A stretch of DNA of 64,000 nt, taken from assembly GCF_015291705.1 (NCBI RefSeq), contig NZ_CP030050.1, forward strand, positions 8,432,001 through 8,496,000, written 5' to 3'. Position numbers and translations under genes: made by a program. This stretch comes from Bradyrhizobium arachidis. GTDB lineage: Bacteria; Pseudomonadota; Alphaproteobacteria; Rhizobiales; Xanthobacteraceae. Shown here one piece after another: positions 63,838 through 64,000 of the stretch (positions are counted from its first letter, which is position 1; every line of letters begins with the position of its first letter). Below the pieces are notes generated by a model that ran no database searches, had not been told where the DNA came from, and saw nothing but the letters and a program-made list of their open reading frames with translations.

Positions 63838-64000
63838 ATGCGGCAGGTGACAATCGGCAGCATGCGGGTGGATCTCGTCAGCGAGATCCCTTCGCTCGCC
63901 TTCGACAAGACATGGCTGTTCGCCAACGTCACCGACGAGGTGATCGCCGAGAACCGGAGTTGGCTCGACCACCGCTATATCGAGCCGGAGACCGGCCGCT
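63838..64000 (+). CDS. Possible MBL-fold metallo-hydrolase (partial, runs off the end)
   Basis: 54 codons from ATG 63838, five bases after the binding-protein stop, with normal GC3 bias. The N-terminal pattern (FANVTDEVIAENRSWLDHRY, IEPETGR) resembles the start of MBL-fold hydrolases as I remember them; no metal motif is reached before the window ends. Same operon as the binding protein. Confidence 0.5.
   Translation, partial: MRQVTIGSMRVDLVSEIPSLAFDKTWLFANVTDEVIAENRSWLDHRYIEPETGR

Noticed and set aside
1..64000. CRISPR array, intact insertion sequence, transposase or integrase
   Set aside because: No regular short repeat-spacer series and no recognisable transposase or tyrosine/serine recombinase was seen on either strand.

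Overview
The window is high-GC DNA from an alphaproteobacterium, most likely Bradyrhizobium or a close relative. Several things point that way. Genes are strongly GC3-biased, branched-chain-amino-acid-type (HAAT) ABC transporters and their binding proteins are frequent, and there are small secreted or cysteine-rich proteins and palindromic intergenic repeats of the type common in that genus. It reads as accessory DNA rather than core genome: many self-contained catabolic, defence and secretion cassettes separated by partial tRNA sequences.

Region 1 (1-9.7 kb) is a defence island. A carbon-nitrogen hydrolase (nitrilase fold) is followed by a zinc-hook SMC/Rad50-like ATPase that lacks its N-terminal Walker A lobe. 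Next comes a complete four-gene Qat anti-phage operon: qatA KAP ATPase, qatB, qatC QueC-like, qatD TatD-like.

Region 2 (9.5-34.7 kb) is an array of cassettes separated by copies of the same 46-bp tRNA 3' half (CAU anticodon loop to CCA end). Good copies end at 9667, 24172, 27094 and 32723, with remnants at 34732 and 45897. Three copies share an upstream arm exactly 103 bp from the core, so they are likely right ends of related integrative elements. No integrase and no complete tRNA was seen. The cassettes are: (a) an esterase with a large ATPase regulator, plus a ten-gene operon (flavin reductase, HpaB-type monooxygenase, cupin, complete HAAT transporter, DUF2848 protein, amidase) facing a MarR regulator; (b) an HpcH/HpaI aldolase with a CadC-like regulator; (c) amino-sugar/muropeptide recycling (NagA, sugar kinase, MurQ, SIS deaminase) with an unexpected aspartate kinase; (d) a secreted YtcJ-type amidohydrolase.

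Region 3 (34.7-46.5 kb) holds LuxR-type regulators, several small membrane or secreted proteins, and a type I secretion locus: two glycine-rich repeat substrates, an ABC exporter and an HlyD adaptor. A pair of 75-80 bp direct repeats flanks the secretion locus.

Region 4 (46.7-53.5 kb) has a TPR plus GT9-like protein made by an in-frame 1506-bp tandem duplication, two class III nucleotidyl cyclases (one fused to a WGR-like domain), small conserved proteins and HutD.

Region 5 (53.6-64 kb) looks like aromatic or alicyclic catabolism: an isoquinoline 1-oxidoreductase-type enzyme with its cytochrome c, a HAAT binding protein, a TIM-barrel amidohydrolase and a shikimate dehydrogenase. A TetR-CMD-SDR operon there is divergent from a second HAAT binding protein and a partial MBL-fold gene, with two TetR-type palindromes between them.
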